From: Gammaproteobacteria bacterium
GTDB taxonomy: Bacteria > Pseudomonadota > Gammaproteobacteria > UBA4575
NCBI GenBank assembly: GCA_028281205.1
Contig: JANQKJ010000104.1
Coordinates: 1-13,395, forward strand
Length of the DNA: 13,395 bases
Direction: 5' to 3'
Below are positions 1 to 5,055 of this stretch, piece by piece. Position 1 is the stretch's first letter. Every line of letters begins with the position of its first letter. The translations under genes were made by a program, and so were the position numbers. Under the pieces are notes generated by a model that was given only the letters and a program-made list of their open reading frames with translations, was not told the origin of the DNA and ran no database searches.

Positions 1-2
1 GT

Positions 3-167
3 GAAGATGGTGGTGATGTTGTTGTCAGCAATCACCCGCTGGCAGTAGCCCCTGGAAACCCAATCACTGTCGCCAAGGCTAAGAAAGCTTGGCACCGCGC
101 GCATGGTATTGATCACTCCCACGCAGATACCGTGGGTCTTGCTGCATCATTTCAGTACGCGCCTTAG
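3..167 (+). CDS. C-terminal end of an unrecognised protein (5' end outside window)
   Basis: An open frame enters from the left edge and ends at TAG 165-167, giving about 54 visible residues. The visible part has a Gly/Asp/Val-rich start, a basic Ala/Lys stretch, a His-rich GIDHSHADT segment and the final residues ASFQYAP. A strong terminator follows 28 bases after the stop, which supports this as a genuine gene end. I do not recognise the family. The alternating pattern of the last residues could be a beta strand, but that alone does not identify an outer-membrane protein. Confidence 0.6.
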   Translation, partial: EDGGDVVVSNHPLAVAPGNPITVAKAKKAWHRAHGIDHSHADTVGLAASFQYAP

Positions 168-194
168 TCAAAACGTCATTATTGATTACGAATT

Positions 195-220
195 AAAGGC
201 CGCAACTGCGGCCTTTATCA
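195..220 (+). terminator. Rho-independent terminator
   Basis: A perfect 9-bp stem, AAAGGCCGC (195-203) with GCGGCCTTT (208-216), has a 4-base loop and is followed by a T-rich stretch. It lies just after the stop codon at 167 and before the ATG at 230, so it ends transcription of the upstream gene. Confidence 0.85.
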
Positions 221-229
221 TTTCTCGAT

Positions 230-559
230 ATGAAATTTTTTTTAGTAACTTTTTTAATATTAGTTCTACAAGGATCTAATGTATCTGCCGGCTGGTTCAG
301 TCCGGATAATTATTGGGAATGTCTGCTAAAAAAAATGCAACATGTCCAGAGTGATACTATTGCTGAAGAAGTAGTTAATGCCTGCAAACAACAGCACCCT
401 TTTCACGAGAGAATATTTGTTGAAAAAAAACGTAGCTGGTTTGGCCCCAAAACTGCCAGCGCATGTGTATTAAAATATGGCAAACACGTCCAAACAGAAT
501 TAGGTGCTAGATACATTCAATCTGCGTGTTATAAACTATACCCTGAAAATGATGATTAA
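230..559 (+). CDS. Exported Cys-rich protein with an exact internal duplication
   Basis: This 109-residue protein begins with a signal peptide (hydrophobic residues 3-14, likely cleavage after VSA at 18-20). The mature part is two copies of one unit with a gap-free period of 48 residues. Conserved pairs are W22/W70, F23/F71, P25/P73, C31/C79, L33/L81, K34/K82, H38/H86, V39/V87, Q40/Q88, A51/A99, C52/C100 and P57/P105. Each unit therefore has one Cys pair 21 residues apart, plausibly a periplasmic disulfide. I recall similar W...C...C units in hypothetical proteobacterial proteins but know no function for them. Start choice rests on the signal peptide; there is no strong Shine-Dalgarno. It is followed 21 bases later by the CAP-domain gene on the same strand, probably co-transcribed. 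Confidence 0.85.
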   Translation: MKFFLVTFLILVLQGSNVSAGWFSPDNYWECLLKKMQHVQSDTIAEEVVNACKQQHPFHERIFVEKKRSWFGPKTASACVLKYGKHVQTELGARYIQSACYKLYPENDD

Positions 560-580
560 ATTAAACTGCAAACAAATTAT

Positions 581-1156
581 ATGCACATAATAGCTAAAAT
601 ATGTTGCTTGTTATTTTGTTGTTTATTGATGTATTCATGTGGCGTTTCGGATTATATCAACAGCAAAAAAATCTCTAACGCACCTGTATACAAACCTGAA
701 CCCAAAACCAGTGAATGCGACTTCAACTCGCTACGCATTCAACGAGTAAGCAACTATATAAATAGGATTCGTGCATCTGCACAAATATGTGGAGATAATT
801 CATATGCAGCAGCACCTACCATCCATTGGAATAACAAGTTATCTATTGCCGCTAAAAAACACTCTGATGACATGGCGGGAAAAAACTTTTTTAGCCATAA
901 AGGCTCACGTGGACTAGTACCAGGCGATCGCGTAGCTAATGCTGATTATGACTGGAAAACTGTTGCTGAAAATATTTCTGGCGGCACCGATACTCCTGAG
1001 CTGGCCATAGAACAGTGGCTTGCAAGCCCGGGACATTGCCAAAACTTAATGAACCCAGCACATACAGAGTTTGCTCTTGCGTGCACAAGAAACAATATCT
1101 CTGACTATCGTATTTACTGGACACTGGTACTGGCTTCACCTCGCACCAGCAATTAA
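581..1156 (+). CDS. CAP/SCP-domain (YkwD-like) extracytoplasmic protein, probable lipoprotein
   Basis: This 191-residue protein has an N-terminal hydrophobic segment ending in LMYSC (C20), a slightly atypical lipobox, so it is probably a lipoprotein. Residues about 50-188 form a CAP domain: an HSDDMA helix, FFSH (H106), DR at 116-117, AEN (E130), the signature SPGHCQNLMNP (H152) and HTEF (E163), ending with a YWTLVLA strand. The four putative metal-binding or active-site residues H106, E130, H152 and E163 are all present. Cysteines at 46, 70, 153 and 168 could form disulfides. Bacterial CAP proteins are secreted and mostly of unknown biochemical role. It follows the duplicated Cys-rich gene with no terminator between them, suggesting a two-gene unit of envelope proteins. 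No clear Shine-Dalgarno precedes the ATG. Confidence 0.9.
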   Translation: MHIIAKICCLLFCCLLMYSCGVSDYINSKKISNAPVYKPEPKTSECDFNSLRIQRVSNYINRIRASAQICGDNSYAAAPTIHWNNKLSIAAKKHSDDMAGKNFFSHKGSRGLVPGDRVANADYDWKTVAENISGGTDTPELAIEQWLASPGHCQNLMNPAHTEFALACTRNNISDYRIYWTLVLASPRTSN

Positions 1157-1299
1157 CCACAAAATATTAAGTGCTTGAGATCTGCAATAATGCACAAAAA
1201 ACACCCACCAATTATTGTAGTTTGCTCCGCATTGGAACACCTGACCTTACTATTCTGTTAAACAAACACCAAACATCAACAATTTAGCACCGTTAAAAG

Positions 1300-1316
1300 T
1301 TGGCATAGCGGTTGCA
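1300..1316 (+). promoter_or_regulatory. Putative sigma-54 (RpoN) promoter
   Basis: TTGGCATAGCGGTTGCA matches the sigma-54 pattern TTGGCAcg-N4-TTGCa. The invariant GG (1302-1303) and GC (1314-1315) have the correct spacing. Predicted transcription would begin near 1327, about 50 bases before the ATG at 1376. An inverted pair CCAAT (1208-1212)/ATTGG (1231-1235), about 100 bases upstream of that start, is where an enhancer-binding protein could bind, but this second element is weak. Confidence 0.6.
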
Positions 1317-1375
1317 ATACGTCTCACTAGAAATTGTTTTTAATTTTGTATTTCATTTTTCTAGAGGAGAACATC

Positions 1376-1477
1376 ATGTTTACAAAACTTTACCAAGATT
1401 CTTGGCAAATCATTGACCCAACCTTATTCATAATAGGTACTTGTTGTGCTTTTGCTCTGTGGCTAGCTGTGTTTTAA
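1376..1477 (+). CDS. Tiny single-span membrane protein (33 aa), paralogue of the gene at 1653
   Basis: ATG 1376 is preceded by a strong ribosome binding site (AGAGGAGA, 1363-1370). The 33-residue product has a short polar N-terminus, the motif W10-x-I-x-D14-P15, then about 18 hydrophobic residues to the C-terminus (C23, C24 and W29 within the span). A rho-independent terminator follows 7 bases after the stop, and a sigma-54-type promoter lies upstream. Aligned without gaps from Tyr6, the 32-residue product at 1653 shares Y, W, I, D and P, and the second W 14 residues after the Pro. The aromatic-I-x-D-P motif at a membrane entry is also seen in light-harvesting LH1 alpha polypeptides, but no pigment-ligating His is present, so a light-harvesting role is not supported. 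Function unknown. Confidence 0.75.
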   Translation: MFTKLYQDSWQIIDPTLFIIGTCCAFALWLAVF

Positions 1478-1484
1478 GGTCTGC

Positions 1485-1517
1485 GCATCTCAAACTAACC
1501 GTTTGAGATGCTTTTTA
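1485..1517 (+). terminator. Rho-independent terminator
   Basis: A perfect 11-bp stem, GCATCTCAAAC (1485-1495) with GTTTGAGATGC (1501-1511), has a 5-base loop and is followed by TTTTT (1512-1516). It makes the first tiny gene monocistronic. Confidence 0.9.
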
Positions 1518-1537
1518 TACCGTTAATGACGGAATAA

Positions 1538-1551
1538 TTCACTACTGTGAA
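1538..1551. promoter_or_regulatory. Small palindrome TTCAC-N4-GTGAA, possible operator
   Basis: The inverted repeat TTCAC (1538-1542)/GTGAA (1547-1551) sits between the terminator of the first tiny gene and the leader of the second. Its size and symmetry suit a repressor or activator site, but no regulator can be named. Confidence 0.3.
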
Positions 1552-1574
1552 CTATTACTCGGTTTTTATATCCA

Positions 1575-1624
1575 ATGCGCATGAATTAAATTAATTCATG
1601 CGCGTGAAATAAAAAAGTCACGCG
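1575..1624 (+). repeat. Two overlapping hairpins in the leader of the second tiny gene
   Basis: A 13-bp perfect inverted repeat, GCGCATGAATTAA (1577-1589) and TTAATTCATGCGC (1591-1603), with a 1-base centre is followed by CGCGTGA (1601-1607) pairing with TCACGCG (1618-1624) across an A-rich loop. Positions 1601-1603 belong to both stems, so the two hairpins compete. The structure ends 29 bases before the ATG at 1653. It may be an operator or an RNA switch or attenuator; the sequence alone does not decide. Confidence 0.5.
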
Positions 1625-1652
1625 ATTAATACAAGTTTTGAGGACATTATTA

Positions 1653-1751
1653 ATGAAAGATTTCTACGACCAGTACTGGGAAATCGTTGACCCAGGCAGT
1701 TATGCACTATTTGCTACGGTAATTTTTTACATATGGACAACTTTATTATAG
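1653..1751 (+). CDS. Tiny single-span membrane protein (32 aa), paralogue of the gene at 1376
   Basis: ATG 1653 is preceded by AGGA (1641-1644) at normal spacing. The 32-residue product has a charged N-terminus, then Y8, W9-x-I11-x-D13-P14, then an 18-residue hydrophobic span with W28 in the same relative place as W29 of the upstream protein. There is no His or Cys in the span. A terminator hairpin begins inside the last codons and continues past the stop, so the gene is transcribed alone. The conserved frame, the ribosome binding site and the paralogy with the preceding tiny gene support it as a real protein. Shared features suggest both insert in the inner membrane with the W-I-D-P motif at the interface, perhaps as small subunits of a larger complex; no partner is visible here. 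Confidence 0.75.
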   Translation: MKDFYDQYWEIVDPGSYALFATVIFYIWTTLL

Positions 1752-1770
1752 TTGTCCATATGCTTTAAAT
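1730..1770 (+). terminator. Rho-independent terminator overlapping the end of the second tiny gene
   Basis: Positions 1730-1742 (CATATGGACAACT) pair with 1750-1762 (AGTTGTCCATATG) in a perfect 13-bp stem with a 7-base loop, followed by CTTTAAATT. The left arm and loop lie within the last codons and stop of the 32-aa ORF. There is no good T tract on the opposite strand, so it mainly serves plus-strand transcription. Confidence 0.75.
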
Positions 1771-1776
1771 TAAACT

Positions 1777-2637
1777 TCACTCACCAAACTTTTCTGATAA
1801 CTGATATTTTTCCTCGACACCAATCAGATCATTAAATTCTGCAAATTGCATAAGACCACCTTCCTTCCCTATTGTGGTTCCATCGTCACTTAGCTTTTGA
1901 TAATAATCACGCATACTCGCAGCTGCCGCATATAGACCTGTTAACGGGTATAAAATTAACTGAAAGCCCATTTCTGCTAACTGTTCTTTCGGCAATACAG
2001 GAGTTTTGCCACCTTCAATCATATTAGCCACCATTGGCTTAGGCACACGCTTACCAATTTCTTTTAATTGCTCCAAAGAACCCGGCGCTTCAACAAAGCT
2101 TGCATCAGCCCCCAGTTTGCGTGCCTCTTCTACCCGTGCAATAGCTTCATCAAGGCCTAGCACGGCTTCCGCATCAGTACGCGCGACAATAAAAAAGTCT
2201 GCATTTCCGCGTGCTTCTACTGCAGCTTTGATTTTTTGTAAGTACTGATCCCGTTCAATTACTTTTTTATTGCGCATGTGACCACATTTTTTTGGCCACA
2301 CCTGGTCTTCCAGAAAACACCCTGCTGCACCTGCAGCTATCAAATCCTTAACTGTTCGATAAACATTAAGCGGATTACCATAGCCAGTATCCGCATCAAC
2401 AATCACAGGAATATCAACACTGGCACAAATATGACGTGCTCTCTCGACAACTTCTGTTTGTGTCAGCAAACCAAAATCAGGCTCACCTATGGTTGATGCG
2501 GCTAACGAATAACCTGACACAAAAGCCATAGGAAAACCCACTTTTTCTGCAATTTTTGCAGATAATGTGTCATATATGCCTGGAAATGCTAGTGCACCTA
2601 CCTCATCTAATACTGCTTGTACGCGAGTTGTGCTCAT
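1777..2637 (-). CDS. Isocitrate lyase/PEP mutase family protein (PrpB / 2,3-dimethylmalate lyase-like)
   Basis: This 286-residue enzyme belongs to the ICL/PEPM superfamily (TIM barrel, Mg2+-dependent C-C lyases). Visible signatures are VDADTGYG (metal-binding D81 and D83), LEDQ (E110), the lyase active-site loop KKCGH with catalytic Cys at 118, and VARTDA (R153). The intact KKCGH loop indicates a lyase acting on 2-methylisocitrate, dimethylmalate or a related 2-hydroxy or 2-alkyl dicarboxylate, rather than a phosphonate mutase. No prp cluster surrounds it, so the exact substrate is open. The start is set at ATG 2637 because AGGAGGAG (2640-2647) lies immediately upstream. An in-frame ATG 45 bases further upstream lacks a binding site and falls within the likely promoter. 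Length matches the family. Confidence 0.88.
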   Translation of the reverse strand: MSTTRVQAVLDEVGALAFPGIYDTLSAKIAEKVGFPMAFVSGYSLAASTIGEPDFGLLTQTEVVERARHICASVDIPVIVDADTGYGNPLNVYRTVKDLIAAGAAGCFLEDQVWPKKCGHMRNKKVIERDQYLQKIKAAVEARGNADFFIVARTDAEAVLGLDEAIARVEEARKLGADASFVEAPGSLEQLKEIGKRVPKPMVANMIEGGKTPVLPKEQLAEMGFQLILYPLTGLYAAAASMRDYYQKLSDDGTTIGKEGGLMQFAEFNDLIGVEEKYQLSEKFGE

Positions 2638-2639
2638 TT

Positions 2640-2647
2640 CTCCTCCT
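2640..2647 (-). promoter_or_regulatory. Strong ribosome binding site deciding the start at 2637
   Basis: On the minus strand AGGAGGAG precedes the ATG by two bases, and its AGGAG core by five. It fixes the start of the lyase at 2637 rather than the longer in-frame ATG at 2682. Confidence 0.75.
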
Positions 2648-2670
2648 AGCCGGTTGTTATATTTTTGTGC

Positions 2671-2676
2671 AGTATA
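2671..2676 (-). promoter_or_regulatory. Possible -10 element (TATACT) of the lyase gene
   Basis: TATACT on the minus strand lies about 34 bases before the chosen ATG. No convincing -35 element is seen at ideal spacing, so this is tentative. Confidence 0.3.
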
Positions 2677-2781
2677 ACCCAAGGACCCTTCGAGTAAGGA
2701 CAGCTATATCAATAGGTGTAATGCAAAAAGACAAATCATGGTCTACTCTTAATTACTAATCACTATTTGGCAAAAATATTT

Positions 2782-3276
2782 ATGAAGATTCTCAGTATCA
2801 CCATCATTACCCTACTATTACTCGGCCAACAGGCTTACTCAGAAAACGCATCAGCTAATAATACAATCCTGGAACCAGCCGCTGATATTAAAGATTCAGT
2901 ATTAGGCGAACTTGAACAGGGGCGCTGGGAATTAGTTATGTTTTGGGCCACCTATTGCCCCGTATGCAAAAGAGACTTTGAGAAACTTGCAAAATTTATT
3001 GACGAAAATCCTGAAATACCATTTTCCGTGGTCGGAGTTGTCGTTGATGGTGTTGAAGAGAGAGAGAAAGCATTAAAACAAATCAATGATCGCCGTCTGG
3101 ATTACACCCATGTAATGACTGATTTTGATCATAGCAATACGCTATATCAGGAAGTTACCAACACTGCACTTATCGGCGTTCCCTCCCAATTACTTTATGA
3201 TAAGGAAAATAAATTAGCTGGTTTTAGCCGCAATGCATTAGATATTGAGGCACTAGAACTCGCTATTTACGAGTAG
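2782..3276 (+). CDS. Exported thioredoxin-like protein (TlpA/ResA type)
   Basis: Starting at ATG 2782, the 164-residue protein has a signal peptide (residues 1-20, cleavage probably after AYS) and a thioredoxin fold. The redox motif WATYCPVC is present (C59 and C62), and the cis-proline loop is GVPSQ (P134). Such periplasmic proteins reduce or shuffle disulfides, for example in cytochrome c maturation, or protect thiols; no cytochrome biogenesis genes are adjacent. A TTG codon 15 bases upstream gives a longer frame, but ATG 2782 places the hydrophobic signal correctly. The bicupin gene follows after 24 bases on the same strand and is probably co-transcribed. Confidence 0.85.
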   Translation: MKILSITIITLLLLGQQAYSENASANNTILEPAADIKDSVLGELEQGRWELVMFWATYCPVCKRDFEKLAKFIDENPEIPFSVVGVVVDGVEEREKALKQINDRRLDYTHVMTDFDHSNTLYQEVTNTALIGVPSQLLYDKENKLAGFSRNALDIEALELAIYE

Positions 3277-3300
3277 TTTTAAATTAGACATTTTTTTTAC

Positions 3301-3984
3301 ATGCAAGAACCGCAAGACATAAATGCCAAACTTAGCGAACATGTTGTAGTTCATACACAGAAGATGCAATGGGAAGCTAGTCCAAGCGGTACAGTTTGGC
3401 GTAAACCTTTGTATCGTGAAGGCGGTGAATTTGGTCCTGTTACCAGCATCGTTAAATATGATGCTGGTGGCAATTTTCGTACTCATTTTCACCCACAAGG
3501 TGAAGAGATTTTTGTATTGGATGGCGAATTTTGCGATGAACATGGGCGCTATAAAGCTGGCACCTACTTGCTCAATCCCGATGGCACCAAGCATGCGCCC
3601 TTTTCCGATATCGGTTGCACACTGTTAGTTCGATTACGCCAATATGATGGCAAGGATCGCAAACAGCTAAAATTAGACACCACTAACATGGAGTGGAAAC
3701 AGGGCATGGTTGAAGGACTGACTGTATTACCACTCTATCGACAGCCGCAATATCCTGAAAATATGTCATTGGTTCGCTGGGAGCCTGATACATATTTCCC
3801 GGAACATACCCATCCAGGAGGTGAAGAGATTTTTGTATTAGAAGGCACCTTTGAAGATGATCATGGTATTTATCCTAAAGGCACTTGGATTCGTAGCCCT
3901 CATTTAAGTAAACATAAACCGTATTCCAAAAATGGATGCCTGATTTATGTGCGCGTTGGTGGACTAACAACAACGTTTAACTAG
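3301..3984 (+). CDS. Bicupin protein with ChrR-like cupin domains
   Basis: This 227-residue soluble protein is built of two cupin domains. Domain 1 (about 25-115) carries H62-x-H64-P-x2-GEEIFVL and later H98. Domain 2 (about 140-222) carries H169-x-H171-P-x2-GEEIFVLEG and H205. The HxH...GEE...H pattern in both is a complete metal-binding set, so both sites probably bind Zn or Fe. The domains resemble the cupin part of anti-sigma factor ChrR, but no zinc-binding anti-sigma N-terminal domain and no ECF sigma gene is present. It is more likely a small-molecule dioxygenase-like or stress-related cupin. It follows the thioredoxin-like gene closely, which hints at a redox or stress context. There is no clear Shine-Dalgarno. 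Confidence 0.85.
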   Translation: MQEPQDINAKLSEHVVVHTQKMQWEASPSGTVWRKPLYREGGEFGPVTSIVKYDAGGNFRTHFHPQGEEIFVLDGEFCDEHGRYKAGTYLLNPDGTKHAPFSDIGCTLLVRLRQYDGKDRKQLKLDTTNMEWKQGMVEGLTVLPLYRQPQYPENMSLVRWEPDTYFPEHTHPGGEEIFVLEGTFEDDHGIYPKGTWIRSPHLSKHKPYSKNGCLIYVRVGGLTTTFN

Positions 3985-3997
3985 CAAATCATTCAAC

Positions 3998-4912
3998 TCA
4001 ATCATGGTAAATTGAATCTGCACGCGCAGAGCGGTTTTTTTGTGCGATAGCAATTCCTAGTAATATCACTATCAATGCAACAAAGGCATTAATAGTCAGC
4101 GTTTCTCCTGCAAACAAAACACCAAGTAGCACGGCCCATACAGGAATTAAATAATTTATCTGTGAAAGAAATGCGGCCCCGGCATGACGGATTACACTAA
4201 AGTAAATAATTGTTGCCAGTCCACTGGGGAACAATCCAAGCAAAATTACTGCAATCAGCGCATTACTAGAAGTATGCTGCGCCCATCCAAAACCCTCTGA
4301 TAATGACAACGGCACTATAACTAATGAGGCCGCCAGCAATACTCCGGCAGAAATTAAAGATAAACTAATTTTAGGCAAGGAATGAGCAATTATGGAATTA
4401 GCTGCATAGCTGACTGCGCCACTAAGAATTAACAGCATTGAAACAATATATAGCCAGTCCATATCACGACTCACAATCAATTCAGGCTGCATTAAAATAA
4501 CTACCCCTAAGAAGCCCAGTAAAAATCCTATTACTTTATTCTTTGTAAGCCGCTCTCCCTGAACAAAAAAATGTGCTAGGACTACCGTGGTTAATGGCAT
4601 CATTGCCATTAATATACCCGCAAGACTGCTGTCCACATGTTGCTGCCCCCAGGTGATCACAAAAAATGGAATACAATTACCAGTGAGCGCCAAAACTAAC
4701 AAAATAAACCAATAAGGTTTCAATTGGCCAAGACGCTCACCTTTGGCATAAGAAATAGCAAGCAGCAATATAGCACCAATCACAATACGCCCGGCCACTA
4801 CCATTAAAGGCGGGACTTCCTGAACTGCAATTTTAGTGAGCAAGAATGCCGAACCAAACATCGCAACTAAAGCAAATAAGCCCAACCAATCTAACCAACG
4901 CGATGAATTCAT
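3998..4912 (-). CDS. DMT superfamily transporter (EamA family)
   Basis: About 304 residues with roughly ten hydrophobic segments arranged as two EamA repeats. The first includes FGSAFLLTKIAV near the N-terminus and QQHVDSSLAGILMAMMPL. The second includes the segment with FPSGLATIIYFSVI and INYLIPVWAVLLG. Proteins of this family export metabolites or amino acids across the inner membrane; the substrate cannot be inferred here. Start at ATG 4912 is preferred because the upstream in-frame ATG at 4942 lies inside a perfect inverted repeat that is more likely regulatory. Neither start has a good Shine-Dalgarno. The gene is convergent with the bicupin gene, with 13 bases between their stop codons. 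Confidence 0.85.
   Translation of the reverse strand: MNSSRWLDWLGLFALVAMFGSAFLLTKIAVQEVPPLMVVAGRIVIGAILLLAISYAKGERLGQLKPYWFILLVLALTGNCIPFFVITWGQQHVDSSLAGILMAMMPLTTVVLAHFFVQGERLTKNKVIGFLLGFLGVVILMQPELIVSRDMDWLYIVSMLLILSGAVSYAANSIIAHSLPKISLSLISAGVLLAASLVIVPLSLSEGFGWAQHTSSNALIAVILLGLFPSGLATIIYFSVIRHAGAAFLSQINYLIPVWAVLLGVLFAGETLTINAFVALIVILLGIAIAQKNRSARADSIYHD
4017..4041 (+). terminator. Candidate terminator for the thioredoxin-bicupin unit
   Basis: TCTGC (4017-4021) pairs with GCAGA (4026-4030), followed after GCGG by seven T (4035-4041). It lies in the 3' end of the convergent transporter gene. The stem is short and separated from the T run by four bases, so support is moderate. Confidence 0.35.
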
Positions 4913-4933
4913 ATTAGACAATAGCCAGCATAA

Positions 4934-4962
4934 ATGATGCATGAGAATAATTCATGCATCAT
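4934..4962. repeat. Perfect 11-bp inverted repeat upstream of the transporter
   Basis: ATGATGCATGA (4934-4944) and TCATGCATCAT (4952-4962) are separated by 7 bases. A minus-strand -10-like TATAAT lies at 4994-4999, so the repeat would sit just downstream of the transcription start. That position suits a repressor operator or a leader hairpin. It is not followed by a T tract on either strand, so it is not a terminator. Confidence 0.5.
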
Positions 4963-4993
4963 GTTAGCGTGGTTAGATAATATTAACTAGGTG

Positions 4994-4999
4994 ATTATA
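4994..4999 (-). promoter_or_regulatory. Possible -10 element (TATAAT) of the transporter gene
   Basis: An exact TATAAT hexamer occurs on the minus strand about 80 bases before the transporter ATG. No matching -35 hexamer is convincing at 16-18 bases. Confidence 0.35.
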
Positions 5000-5055
5000 T
5001 CTTTACAGCCCGATAAATAGTTTAGTCATAGCTATTTGTATTGCAGAGTACTCGC

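Noticed and set aside
936..1160. Minus-strand 74-codon frame opposite the CAP-domain gene
   Set aside because: It lies entirely across a well-supported CAP domain, has no recognisable motif and no ribosome binding site; it is an antisense shadow.
1376..1751. Reading the two tiny proteins as true light-harvesting (puf) polypeptides
   Set aside because: Neither has the bacteriochlorophyll-binding His, no beta polypeptide or reaction centre genes are near, and similarity is limited to a short interfacial motif.
3253..3628. Frames on both strands over the bicupin gene
   Set aside because: The two-cupin protein with complete metal-binding sets explains this region; the other frames show no domain or start signal.
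3301..3984. Calling the bicupin an anti-sigma factor ChrR
   Set aside because: It lacks the N-terminal zinc-binding anti-sigma domain and there is no ECF sigma gene beside it.
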